From Phallusia mammillata (taxonomy: Eukaryota > Chordata > Ascidiacea > Phlebobranchia > Ascidiidae), in the NCBI GenBank assembly GCA_003260075.1, contig QLIY01000316.1, positions 62,001 to 126,000 on the forward strand: a stretch of DNA of 64,000 bases, written 5' to 3'. The notes beneath the pieces are model-generated. The model had not been told where the DNA came from. It searched no databases and saw only the letters and a list, made by a program, of their open reading frames with translations. The position numbers and the translations under genes are program-made. Shown here piece after piece: positions 25,901 through 39,600 of this stretch (position 1 is its first letter; each line of letters opens with the position of its first letter).

Positions 25901-28900
25901 CGCATTTTAGAAAAAACAAACATTATTTGGCGCACTTCGAACATTTGAATATTTTTTTTAGCTGACAAAGGCACTAACTATGAGATCATAAAGCCGCTAT
26001 ACAGGCCACTCTCATAGTAAAATAGCCTAGTTGAACATCTCAGAGACGTGGAGCATGTTGGCCTAGTGGTCTAAGCACCTGGTACTACTACTCTACTTGA
26101 TTGATTTTAATTTCAATATTTTTTGCGGCACACCTAATGACATCTCGCGGCACACAAGTGTGCCGCGGCGCATAGTTTGGGAACCACTGATCTACTATGT
26201 GGTCTATTAGGGATGTTTTGAACTGTTAAGGCAGGAATTCGTTGAAAAAGCTTGAAAACCACTTGCATAGATAGACCGTGTTTCAAACTGTAATGATGCT
26301 TCAATATACAACAGGTACCAAGAACAAGTAAATTATATTTATCATTCAGGTTTACGAAGCCTATATTGCGCTTAGCGTTAAATGTAGTCGATGCGTGACG
26401 GTGGTATTTGCCAGCAAGGGCGGTTTCGGCGTTAAAAGGTTTCCCATTAAGTTTTTGTATCTACTCGTAGACTTCGTATTAGTTGACTTTCAAACTCCAC
26501 TGCAGTGTTGTGCAGGACGTTTTTAAAAAATCCCGCGTGTTTTTCTGACATTTGCCATATTTTGTTCTCACCCACCCTACGGAAAAACACACCAATAAAT
26601 TGCAGCAAGTTTTTAACGTGACACATTCTGCGTAAACTGGACTTTCAAATGTTCTTTAGTGATAAGTTATTTGTAGCTTATCTGCAATTGACTGACCTTG
26701 TAATGATTGTGCTCGCCTGTGCTACATTTATCTCTTGTTACCATCATGTTACCGCAACGAGAACGATGTTTTGTGTCTTGTGCTATTGTTTAGTATATGA
26801 ACACGTTATAAATTGGAAAGCAACACATCGAAGACAGCTTATTTTACTTTAAAAACAAAAGATCTATAGTGTACAGTTGTGAACGTAAACATTTCCTGTT
26901 GTGTGCCTAAACTAAGAGCGACGTGATTAATTTGCCGGAAATAGGTATGTCGTAACGACATCTGACTATTAACAATTTCCTGAAAAGTTTTAACATCCGC
27001 GGCATGGTCTGTGTTTTGTTAAGTTGCAAGGCGAAGTGAAAAGCACCTAGTATAGATAGATTTTGTGGGCCTGAAGAGCTATCTAACCATTCCATCGGTA
27101 TATAATGACTTTTACCAAGATTTTTTTTTGCATATTTTGCTTGTGTGTGTAATGTTGCCCTCGAGCATTAAATAACAGTTTGTTGCTTTAAAGATACAAC
27201 ATTACACGAATCCACTACGGTTGTGCTTTAAACTTTCGTTTGCCTAAAGTTAATGTCAGTGATGTTATACATATCTACGACTTGCAATTAATTTTTACCA
27301 ATGTAATGCTGTTGATTGAATTACAATTTCAGCCATCTACTGTGCGAATAGAACAACAGCTCTTATAACAACTCATTTAGTTTTAGAATTTCCATTAGAC
27401 GTGCTTTGTAAAAAAACAAATGTTATCTTTGAAACTATACACCTTAATTAGCCAGTTTTAAGACCGATTGTATCAATACCTAGCTTTTGCTGTGTGTTTG
27501 AAAATTTATGTTGTTTCAAACACTAGCGTTTTGTTTGAGCTAGTTTCAAAGCTGCTGCTCTTCTTGGCTTGAAAGTGGTGACGTCACACTTTCATGACGT
27601 AATGATCAATTTTGTTTGTACTTTCACCGTAACACTTTTACTTGGGAACCCAGTGTCACTATAACAGTATTAAAGCAAAGAGCCGTGGCCTGATAAGCAT
27701 ATGATACAGACAGTGTACACTGTTTCGGCCCAATAGGTCTCATCAGTGCAACTGTCGAGGTTTACTGTATTTGAACAAGAAATCTTATTGTATTTTTGCT
27801 TTTTAGGTGGTTCGTCGTGAAGGACTCGTTTATTCTGTACATGGATCCGAACCGTGAGAAAATCAAAGGAGTTTTGCTTTTCGATAATCTCTTCAGCATT
27901 TCTCATCAGAAACCGTCGAGTTCGATTATTCTCAACAATACTTCGAGAAGGTAATAAAAGAAGGCCGAGTAGGGCTTTGTAAAGCAAACATGTCCGGTTG
28001 TTCACTTTATTACCTGGTATTAACTTATTACTCTTCAAATAAACGTTTATGTTATGAACGAGTATTGTTCGTCCAGCAGTTTTTATTAGAAATATTTGAC
28101 TTTTCGACGTCTCGAGACGACTTCTTTAGGGTAATAAACTGCTGGAAGAGCAATACTAGTTTATACATTATGCCTGGCAGCAATAGCTTATACATTTTTC
28201 TTATAAACTTACCTATTTTTTTCGTTTTTTGGGTAGGTACACAATTATATCATTGTCAGAAATACCTCGGAAATACCCCTTTTTTCCTCATAAAATTTTC
28301 CAAAAAAAATCCTGTTTGAAAACATAAATGATACCTTGGTGTTAAATTATCTAATCTTGTTGCCTCGAACATTTTAAGGGTATTTCATTGTTACTTAACT
28401 TTTTCATTCTTATTCAGTTTAATGTTGGACTGTGGTAGCGACCGGCAAGCGTTAGATTGGAAGAAGGCAATTGAACATTGCGTGAAAAACACATCGGACG
28501 GTTTGACTGAAAGTGAGATTAGATTGGGATCTTTTGCACCACAGAGACCCGACTCATACGCGCATTGGTAAGTTTATCACATCAGAGTTGCAGGTAGGGC
28601 CGGCCTTTTTAGTTTGGGTTCAGGTTTAGGCTTAAGTTTGTATGAAACTGGCTTTATTCAGGCATAAATTACACTTGGCATAATTTGTTCCGCAAACTTT
28701 TTTTTTTGTCGAATTCAGGATTTGTTTAAAATATATTTTTGGTTAGGTTTTTTGGCTACGTTTCGAAAACGGCTTGTACTTTCGGGTTTGGGCCAAAAAA
28801 AGACCCCTTTTCAACTCTGTATCACATTGCCCTTTAACATAACCAGGTTTTTTTTAAAGGTTTGGTTTGGGTGACCGCTAAGTAGTTTTGGGGGGGGGGA

Positions 28901-30610
28901 AGGTCTCATCAGTGCAACTGTCGAGGTTTACTGTATTTGAGCAAGTAATCTTATTGTATTTTTGCTTTTTAGGTGGTTTGTCGTGAAGGACTCGTTTATT
29001 CTGTACATGGATCCGAACCGTGAGAAAGGGGGGGGGGCTTTTGGGAAACCGCTGGAGGACCGTTTCGGCCCCCCAAAACACCTTAAAAAACACTGAACAT
29101 AACTATTGTAAAAATAAATGCCTGGCTTACCGTAAAATTCTCATTGTAGGAATATAGTACATTTGAAAACCGTAGGACACTTTAATAGTTTACAGTTTCT
29201 TTATCCAAACTTGTGGGCGTTACCACCCACTTCTGAGCGTTTAGTAAAGTTAGGTGGGTGGCACGCACTTTTGCCATACAATACAATAGACTACGCTTGT
29301 GGGCGAAATGCCATAAAAGTGGGCGGTGGGGTTAAAAGGGGTTGCGCATCCCTGGTGGAAACGATAAACCTGTATCGAATTTCATTTTACCAATCTTTAA
29401 ACTGCATGGTAGTATGCGGGGGGGGGGGATGCCATAAAAGTGGGTGGTGGGGTTAAAAGGGGTTGCGCATCCCTGGTGGAAACGATAAAACTGTATCGAA
29501 TTTCATTTTACCAATCTTTAAACTGCATGGTAGTATGCAAGTAAAGCTGAGCATTTTTTTCATTTAGTGTATCATTTGTTTAGAATTGCTTCAATTTAGT
29601 ATTCATTTCATTTAGTATTACTTAACTTTAGTATTTCCAAATTTTTTAGTATTTCCTTAGTTTCCTTTTATTTAATGTTCACTATAATTAAGTGTTATTT
29701 CAATTTTAGTAATGAAATTAAACTGTTATTAGTTTGTTTGTTCAATTCAATTATTATTGTTGTCTGTTCAATTATAATTCAATAATAATTTTCAATTCAT
29801 TATTCCTTAAATTTAACATTCCCTCAAGTTAGTGTTCAGTGAATTTACCAATCCATTATTTAGTATTGCTTTAATTTAGTATTTCCTTAATTTAGTATTC
29901 ACTGAATTTAGTATTTCCTTAATTTAGTATTCACTGAATTTTAGGTTCATCGATGGTCGCGAATTTATGGCGACGGTTGCGGATTCCATTGAGAAAGCAC
30001 GTGAGGAAATCTTCATCACTGATTGGTGGCTTTCACCTGAGATTTATATGAAACGACCAATGACACAGGGCGACCACTGGCGTCTCGACAAACTGCTTCA
30101 ACGCAAAGCTGTAAGTCACACATACGAACTACAGCCAAACTGATGATTTTTTGCAAAACAATATGTCAAATAGTTTATGTCAAGAATGTCGAACTTTTTG
30201 GCTGCAAAATTGGCCTTGTCAACTAGCTTAGCTACTTTACTATGCTAATACTGCTTAAAATGCCTTGTTTTGTGTTTCGGGAGTATAAGTCTTTGGGATC
30301 TATAGCGAAACAGCAAAAAATGTATTTAACGTTTTTGTGATTAAATTCTAAATAAGGATATTATTTGCCGCGGTGGTTCCCAACCGGAAAAGAATTTAAA
30401 ATCTTTAGTGAAGGAATTTAATTTAATTTTTACATGTAGTTTGTAAATAGATACTTCAGCTTTGTGAATATAACCTGTGAAGTTTATAAAAGACACAGTT
30501 TTAAATGATTTTTGTATGGTTTAACACCTACTATGTAGTATATGGGGAGAAATAAAAATATTTTAAATTGTTGAGGAAGAGATTCTTTGAAATAGGTTGG
30601 GAGCCACTGG

Positions 30611-30665
<55 letters not shown>

Positions 30666-33600
30666 TAGCGTGTTTCGTTTTTGTGGGGTTTCAGAAGCAA
30701 GAAACTTAAGCGGCATCGCTCTAACTCAGCGAACCATTATAGTTTAGTCTAATTCCAAGTGGCCGCTAACAAGTGAAAAAGCACTGATCAAAGAGGCACT
30801 CCTGTGTACTCACTGGTGCTTTACGCACAACGAAATTTTCCCGTACAAAAATTTCCCAACCGACATTGGTGGTGCAAATTTGTTTTCAAAGCCCCAATAT
30901 CAACGTTATCGATTGCTATTAAACCACAAATCGTTTCCCAAATGCGAATGGGTTTCCTGACCAATACTAGACCATGGAACGCGGAAATAGGCGCAACAGT
31001 TGAAAAGTATCTCGTGATGTTTATTAGTTTACCAACTCAGTGCGCCTCTTTATTGCCACATTTCCATATTAATGTGTTGCAATATTTACTTCCCGAAAAA
31101 TTATACAGTGGATGATTTCGCCGGGAAAAAAACTGTTACATAATATTGCGGTATAAAAACACGCTTGTGCCTTGAGTTGTGTGTAGGGCTTGGGCCTTAG
31201 GTTTCTTTAAAAACGGGCATGATTCGGGCCTGACTCCACACTCTGTGTAAGTATTTTTTACAAAATAAAGTTAACTAGCTAAGCCAGCAGTGGTTCTCAA
31301 CCTTTTTTCTTTCGTGGCCCACTTTCATTGCAAAAAAATTCTGTGGCCCAGTAAATTTTTGAGATAGAAAGAAATCAACTATAAAATAGGTTCAGAACAA
31401 AAAACAAAACATACACTTTCCTTCTCAATTCCTCCCCAAGCCATTATTCTTGTAAAATTGAGTGTAGTGACACAAATGAAAGTAAATTCTTAAAAAAAAC
31501 AAAAATTTGTTGGTCTGTGGCCCAATCAAAATGCTTCCATGGCCCACTGGTTGAGAACCACTGAGCTAAGCAGATAGTTGTTGCACCTGACTTAAATGCC
31601 CGACAGCGCTAAAATGCCTCGTTTAAGACCATTGTCTGTTATTGTCTATTGTGTATGCATAGGAATGTGGATCAAACTGCCGGCCTAAACCGGTTTCGCA
31701 AAAACAATTCGGGTTCGGTGTCCAAATTCAGGCCCGTTTACAACTCTACTTGCGCCATTTGTAGCTTGTTCTCTTACCGCACCAAAACGTTGCACATTCA
31801 TTTCTTACCACACAGGTATTTCTAAAGCAAATACCCTCTGATCAAAACGTCAATACATACTTCTCTTATCAAACTTACAAGTTATGGCGGGGGGGGGGTG
31901 CAAAAACAATTCGGGTTCGGTGTCCAAATTCAGCCCCGTTTACTACGCCATTTGTAACTATGTTCTCTTACCGCACCAAAACGTTGCACATTCATTTCTT
32001 ACCACACAGGTATTTCCACAGCAAAGATCCCCTTATCAAAACGTCAATACATACTTCTCTTATCAAACTTACAAGTTATGGCGCCATGTCATTGAGCACA
32101 ACTTAACCGGTTCCGTGTTATAAGTAAAATTCCGTGTCGATATTACCGATTCGCCACGCCCCACACGGTCGCATACCGTTTGTCACGTGACCCGGTGATG
32201 ACGTCACGGCGCTCGATTCAAACGTTGCTTGGCAACTATGTTAGCCTTTGCCGTCGTTTGTTTGCTAAAGTGGCCTATTGAATAAATACTAAATGACTGC
32301 GCCGTGTGTCTCGGGTCTGATACGGCTGCTTTGGGACTACGATATTGAAGTCACGTGACTGCTCTGGCTATGTATTTTAATGTGGATTAATTACAAGACC
32401 AGTTTGGGTAAAAATTAGGGTTTTAATATGTTTTTGATGCTCTTTACTATAAGTTAAACACCTGAAATAATAAAATTTTATCAGACGGTCAGCCAATACC
32501 CTCTATGTGATCTGTATGCCTTTTTCTTGCGAATGGCAAAACACGCTAATGGGTTAAAGGATGACTCGCTAATCATGGCTAATGGGTTAAAGGATTCAAT
32601 TTGTTACGATTAAACGCCATTTGTTTCTATTTGTAACCTGCCTCGTTTTTCTTCGCGAAACGAATTGTAACAAGAAGGCTTGGTTGTTATTATAGGTGTT
32701 ACGTTGTACGAATTGTTTATTCTAATTTTTGACCAAACGGGTCTGTAGCCTACACCATTGGTTGAGGTTCACTACATGGTATAAAGTTTTGTTTGACCAC
32801 GACTGTATGGCGACATACCATTTTTTCCACATCACAAAAAATTCATGTTATAATATCATTAAAATACAATATAAAAACATGGAACCCATAAGCTTAATGG
32901 AACCAATATTAAAGTAAATAGCAGACAATGAAAACTGCTTCGGCTAAATTGTGGTATTCAACAATAGCCTTTACGATCAATGTCTTGTCATAAGCTGCAC
33001 TGATAAGACTTTATAGGCCGTAAAAGTGTGCACTGTATACGAAAAGAACTTGTTTCTTTACTCTGTGACCTGTTGAAGTGTCTCTACTTTGTGGCCAACA
33101 GTTTAAAGGGAGATTTTATGCAATATCTTTATGCTGAAAAGTTGTATTCTTTAGCTTGTCACTAACTGATGGTAAGTTGTATTCACAGGACGAGGGTGTG
33201 AAGATTTATGTTCAACTCTACAAAGAAGTCGAAGTAGCTGTAGGACTGGATAGTGCTTATACCAAACGGACGCTGCAGGAACTAAACCCCAAGAATATCA
33301 AAGTGATGCGGCACCCGGGGGGGGGGGGGGCAGCAGGTGGCGCTCGCACACTTAATTATTTGTTTTCGAGGGTTTTTTATCATGTATTTGTTATTTTCAG
33401 GAAAAGGGTTTTTAGAAACTCTTTTCAAAATCTTTTTCGAAGTGCAAGATAAAACTTTTAATTAGAACTGACTGGCCGAACACTTGAAAAAACGCGAAAA
33501 AAGTGAAAAAGTTGTTAAAAAAAGTTAAAACTGCCATTATTTTGATACCCTATATGACCCCTGCTTTAAATGTTGGAAGCTATGCACATTTTGCAAAGCA

Positions 33601-36600
33601 CTTCCTGTCTAAAAATATTTTTGAAAACATTTTATTGCAAACTACTTTTTCCCTTGCAGGAGAACTATTGTGGGCTCACCACGAAAAAATCATCGTGATC
33701 GATCAGAATGTCGCTTTCATCGGCGGCGGGGGGGGGGTCCCCCTGCTTTAAATGTTGGAAACTATGCACATTTGGTAACGCACATTTTGCTTGAAATATT
33801 TTGGAAACACTTTGTTGCAAACTATTTTTTCCGCTGCAGGCGAACTATTGTGGGCTCATCACGAAAAAATCATCGTGATCGATCAGAATGTCGCTTTCAT
33901 CGGCGGCATCGACCTTTGTTACGGCCGATGGGACGACCACGCCCACAGACTAACTGATGTAACTGCCCTTTTGACGCAGACTCAACAAGTAAGAGATTGA
34001 CATATACCTCATAGCGTGACATCGAAGTCGCTATCCTTTTCACCATAACCGTTTTCAAGTTTATTTTATCATGAAGATATGTTAAAGCAAACCTATAACA
34101 CCCGAACTATTGCTTTATCGACTTAAAATTTAGTCCTTTTTGCAGTTTATGTGTTAAACCAGCCTTTTTAGTTTTTAGGTGTGATGAAAACACTTTTATA
34201 TTTAGTTTTGTTCATTACAGACGCTAGCCAAAGGGCAGGCACAAAAAAGGCACAATAATAACATATTTTAGTATTATAAATCTTCTCTAAGTGTTAGATA
34301 AGGTTAAAATTTCCCCCAAAAAACGTTGTCAACACTTTTATGGCAGGGCGGCACAACTGAAGTGGATTCAAGTGGCCAAACTGTGAATCCACAAACAGCA
34401 GCCATGGGGCAATCATCAACCGCTGCAGCTTTGGGAATGTTTTGGGCGATGACAATGGGAGTAGTGGAACACGTTTCAGAGGTAAGAATTATAAAACTTT
34501 AGGAAAAATTTCATTTTAGGATTGTGGTTTGTGAAAATGCTGTTTAATTCTGAAAGCAGTACCTTTAAGGTCGATTTTGTTAAGTAATGTTTGTTAAACT
34601 TAATTGGTACTGTAAAACTTGGTTAACCCGGGCCTGTTTGGACCGAAAAAATTGCCCGGGTTATGCGAAGACCTGGATTAACCGATGTCGATTAGTTTTA
34701 GCTTTGCCACATTAAAAATCGTTTGTACCTTAAGTTTTGTTTGAATTAGGCGAAGATCCGGATTAACTGTATCGGGTTTAACCGAGGTTTATCCATTTGC
34801 TGTAATGTAGGGGCCAATAAAAATGTTTCCTCTTGGCGAATGTTATAAGTTTGGGGCAACTGATTCGAAGTGTCACTGTTTTTACGCGAAAAGTTTGCCT
34901 AGTAACAAATCTGCCGTGACACAACAGCACAACCAAAATCACCAATCCGGAAGTGTTTGGGCCAATAAAATGATTACAGAATAGGTGATAACAATCAATA
35001 GCTTAAATACAATACGCGATCGCAATTAATCGCTGATACGCGATTGACCGTTTAAATTTCAAAGTAGAGTTCAATTCTACACAAGAGAAAATGGTCGGGA
35101 TGTACCGAGCAAAACCAGTGGTACCGAGCATTGGTAACTTTTTTGTTACTTATTTCACCCAAATCTGCTAATCGCTTCTTAATGATAACTTATTTCAAAC
35201 AAAGATAAACCTATCGCAAAAAATATGTTACGTTAACACTTTTTTCAAACAAAGTTAAGGCTACGGTCTAAAAGATCAGATTTAAACACTTTCTTTTGAT
35301 AATCTATGGGTTTCGTAAAGTAAACGCATCTCTAAAAAAATGTCAAGCTTTAGCTAGAACATCCCTGGTTTAAAGAACAAAACATGTTGGACTGCTATCA
35401 CGTCATTTATGTTCGACGTCATAAAAGCCAAGCATGTTGAGTCAAATTTTAAATTTTGTCCCTTTCCCAAAGAAACATAAGGTTAAAACTGCCGGGGTTT
35501 TGTGCACCACTGTATTCAACGAAAAAACTAAACAATGGTGTTTTTTGTGGTTTATTAGACTCCAGAAACACCCAAGATCAAAGAGCCTCCTCCAACTCCA
35601 GGTAAGTCATGTAACTGTTTATTGTAGCTAATTTCCTCATTTGCTATTTATCTTAAATAACGTACAACAGACTTTCACAGCATTGGACAACCCCGCCCTG
35701 TAAGTTTGGAAATAGGTAAATGTCATGATATGTTTGAAACTTACTCTATCCTCGAATAATTCACTAACTGATTTGGTTGTGGTAGACTAACAAATAGCGA
35801 CATATTGTGTGCTTTACAAATGGTTGTAGCGTTTGTAAAAATATCAATCTTTTTCTTGTGAAGATGTACAATCACTTACAGGTGGTCCGTGCCGACCAAA
35901 TTTTGTTAAAATTTAATTTTGTTCGTCTGTTTTAGAACCAGCTAGGGAAGGAAACAGACTCAAAAAACTTCTTTCATTCCGAAGTCGGCATAAAGTAAGT
36001 GCGAAAAATTGTCTACTAAATTTGGTTACTTTTACAATAGGTTGGTCAATTTAAATATAATACCTGGCCAGTGTTTGTAATCTAGGGCATAAAATTGGGG
36101 CCTAATCCCGAAAACTAATCAGAACGCTATTTTTTTTAAATAAAACGGACAATGCCCCTAATTAGGCCCGAAAGCTGGAAAAATTGCGACACAAACAATG
36201 CTGAGTGTGAAGTCAGGACCGAGTTAAGCCCGTTTTACTCAAGTTTAAACTCAAACCCGTCCAGAAAAGCTCCGCTTGACTTACAACTCGGTCGTAATCA
36301 ATTCTAATCGGCGCCAAAATTCTGAAGTCTTATTTTTTAAGCGGAAAATATGTTCCGATTTGACGGAATCAATCGATCAATGTCATGGAATATATATATT
36401 TCGTCTAGGGGGGGGGGAACAACGGAAAATATGTTCCGATTGACGGAATCAATCGATCAATGTCATGGAATATATATATTTCGTCTAACTGGCATGTTCA
36501 GTTCCTACAAAACCACAGGTTAAAATTCCGTTACTGCGAAAATACTTTCCACTCTTGCTTATTCAAATTACATAATCGTCGATAACCATGCTGCCTGTTG

Positions 36601-39600
36601 GATGGTCTGATACTGTCCAGTTCAAACACTCTTAACTTCTATAAATAACTTATTGGTTTAGTCAGGAACTTGGATCTGTATTATATTTTTTGATTTTCCA
36701 ACTACTTTTGTGACTGACAGGATCGAAAGTCGGAAAGCGAAGAACCGCGTTCAGCGAGGCGTGAAGCCGACACCCTCAACATTTCGACGCTAGGTGGCGG
36801 TAAGTTCCTGCATGAGTTTCGTCTTATGCTGATTCTACCTCGTGTGCCCACATTCACATATCGTGCAGTCACATTAACATTGCTGTCACACTAAACGTAA
36901 TTACAAACCATTGAACCGCTGCCGCCTCAGCACATGCCTAAACAATAGCGCTTCAAGCGTGCTTATCGAAAACATTTGAGCCGCTAACCAAGGCAAAATC
37001 ATTTTTGGTGTATTTTTTTTTATTTTTTTTTATTTTTTCAAAATTAGGATCATGTAAAATCAACTGTTTTAAAGTGAGTGCTCATTGCCATTTAAAAGTT
37101 ACTTAATTCTCACACTTTAGAGTGAACATATTTTGAAACACTGCATTTAGGAGTATACTATTTGCTGCAGTTAGACGCATTAAACGCTTTGCAGTGTGAT
37201 TTTTTGTTGCCTTTTTATGTCAAAATTTATCTGCCATTGTTTCAGTTTTCATTCATGAACATTTAGGGGGGGGGGGTGCATTTAGAAGTATACTATTTGC
37301 TGCAGTTAGATGCATTAAACGCTTTGCAGTGTGATTTTTTGTTGCCTTTTTTTGTCAAAATTTATCTGCCATTGTTTCAGTTTTCATTCATGAACATTTA
37401 AGTTATTTTGGCCATTTTGTCTAGACCCAAAATTTTACAATTGTAAAGTATAATAGATTAAAACATGTGATTTGTTTAAAAACTCGTTTAAATGGAATAT
37501 TTTGTTGTAAATGTCCTATTCTTTCATCACTTTTCAACATACAGCGTTTCATGTTAGTTTTATGATTTCTCTGTTGTTAGTTTAGACCTTAAAATCAATT
37601 CACACCCTGTTTGGGGCAAAACTTTTTTTTTTCTGGCAGTCAACACAACCTATGTTTGCTGTTATTTTTTGTTATTTTTTACTGATACTGAACCTTACAG
37701 AATCGAGGTCTCTGCTTTCTGCAGGTAAACACTACAAACCTTAAATCGTGAAAAAATAGCTGAAATATAGCTCATTTTCAGATTCGTAGCAATTAGTATC
37801 TCACAAATTAGTTAGATCTGTCATAACATGTGATTTTCATTAGCTGCATTCATGTTATAGATCTTTTGAATGATTCTCTATTAAGATTGTATTATTCATT
37901 TATCGGTCAACAATTAGTCACTTGTTTTATGTGACGATTTTGGTCAACAGCAGTTCTTATGTCAGGCATTTTCTTGTAATTATCGGTAGTAATGTTAGAC
38001 AACAGTTTAAGATTCATTAACCAATAAAACAGAATTTGCCTTTGAATGGACTTGCGAATAACCGAAATCGTCTATATATTGAAAAAGTCCAATTTAAAGG
38101 CCATTTTGATCAACTTTTTCATCATCGTAGTACGCCAGGCGTATTGAAGGCGGTATACCGAATCAAGCCAGCCACCCTAGCATTTCCATATTGCAATGCA
38201 TAAGCTAAAAAAATTGTTCATTTTAACTGAACTTTTAATGATAAGGTGAAGGGAAGACGATTTGTAATGAAGTGTCACATCCCTTTCAAGTTCAAGGTTT
38301 ATGGCCAATAGTTTAACGCTTTTGGCAAATTCGCAGCGCTGTGGCAATTTAGAAACCATTAAATCAGCTTCCCCTGAAAAAACGTATTCTTTTTTACTAT
38401 CCTTTTCAATGTAGTGGGTGATTTCTTTGGGTGCACAACATTAAAGAGCATATTTTTATTGACATTGGGTGTCTAATTACAGGTTTCAAGAATTTTTGAC
38501 TTGAAATTGTTGTTAGTTTCTAATGTAATTTTAAAAACTTTAATTCTTGGTGAATTAGTGTTCTTTGGATCGCATGGTATCCGGCCTAATTCAAATCGCA
38601 TGGTAACCGGTCGCTTGCATGCAATTTAATTGTTGTTTGCAGGTTACGGAGCGACGAACGATTCGGCACCGCTGATTGCCAGCAAATCACCGTCTGGAAT
38701 GAGTAGGATTTTTACTTAGTAATTTTATTGTAATTGACGATGTGCTGGTGATAAGAGTTCTTATTTTTTTCAGTAAATGCCAAACCAAAAATGCCCAAAA
38801 ATCAATTAAGGCATTACATGTAATTTTGAAAAAGATAAAAAAACTAATTGGGTTGTATTAAAGGGTTGTTTTCAGTGGTGGAATTCAGCCGGTTCGCACC
38901 GGTTCTATAGAACTGCCTCACGAAATTTTATGAGATCAGCGAACCGGTTAGCATTACTGGTTACTGTACCGGTTCTATAGAACCGTCTGAAATTTTATGA
39001 GATCAGCGAACCGGTTAGCATTACTGGTTACTGTCTCAAAATTGACTTTTTGTAGCAGAACCGGCTGAAAAATATGACTTTTGTGATAGAACCGCTTCAG
39101 AACATCACCGGCTGAAAATATGACTTAGAACCGGCTGACAAAAAAATGTGAATCCTACACTGGCTGTATTGTTTAACAGGGTTATAAAAGAATAATTAAA
39201 CAGATTGCAAAAATTTGCGTCATGAAAAGTTTAACCTTTTGAGTAACTTACACCTAAAACTCTTGTAGTGCTGTTTCAGATCATTTGCTACACATAACTC
39301 AATTCTAAAACTGAAACCGTAGGCCTTACAATAATTCTAGAAAGTTCGTAAACTTGTTTCCAATCTAACCAACATAAGAAAACTTTTAAACTAAAATCGA
39401 GTTTTTTTTGTCACATATCTTCAATTTTTCACCAGCCATCGTCATATGTACTGCATGTTGCTTGTGCTTGGTGTTCTGTTTCTGAATGATTACTACCTAA
39501 TTTGTCAACGTTTCGGCAAGATTTTTCAGCGTTTTATGCTCATCGCTAGCACCATCATTAAGTTAATTCCTTCTGTCATGTAACCTTGTCCATTTTACTT

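Larger units (their letters stand above)
21651..27806. other. PLD intron 8, 6.2 kb, repeats only
   Basis: No coding exon is supported. It contains a truncated pogo-like MITE (21752-21872), a hAT-family fragment (21890-22104), a nested pair of hAT-like MITEs (25700-26260) and a minus-strand hammerhead (27703-27753). The stretch 22200-25650 is unique-looking, and I see nothing definable in it beyond chance reading frames. Confidence 0.6.

Noticed and set aside
33660-33988. A PLD with a duplicated HKD1 exon
   Set aside because: The first copy is cut by a run, and its intron is repeated as well. Using both would break the frame and the fold. Allelic copies explain it.
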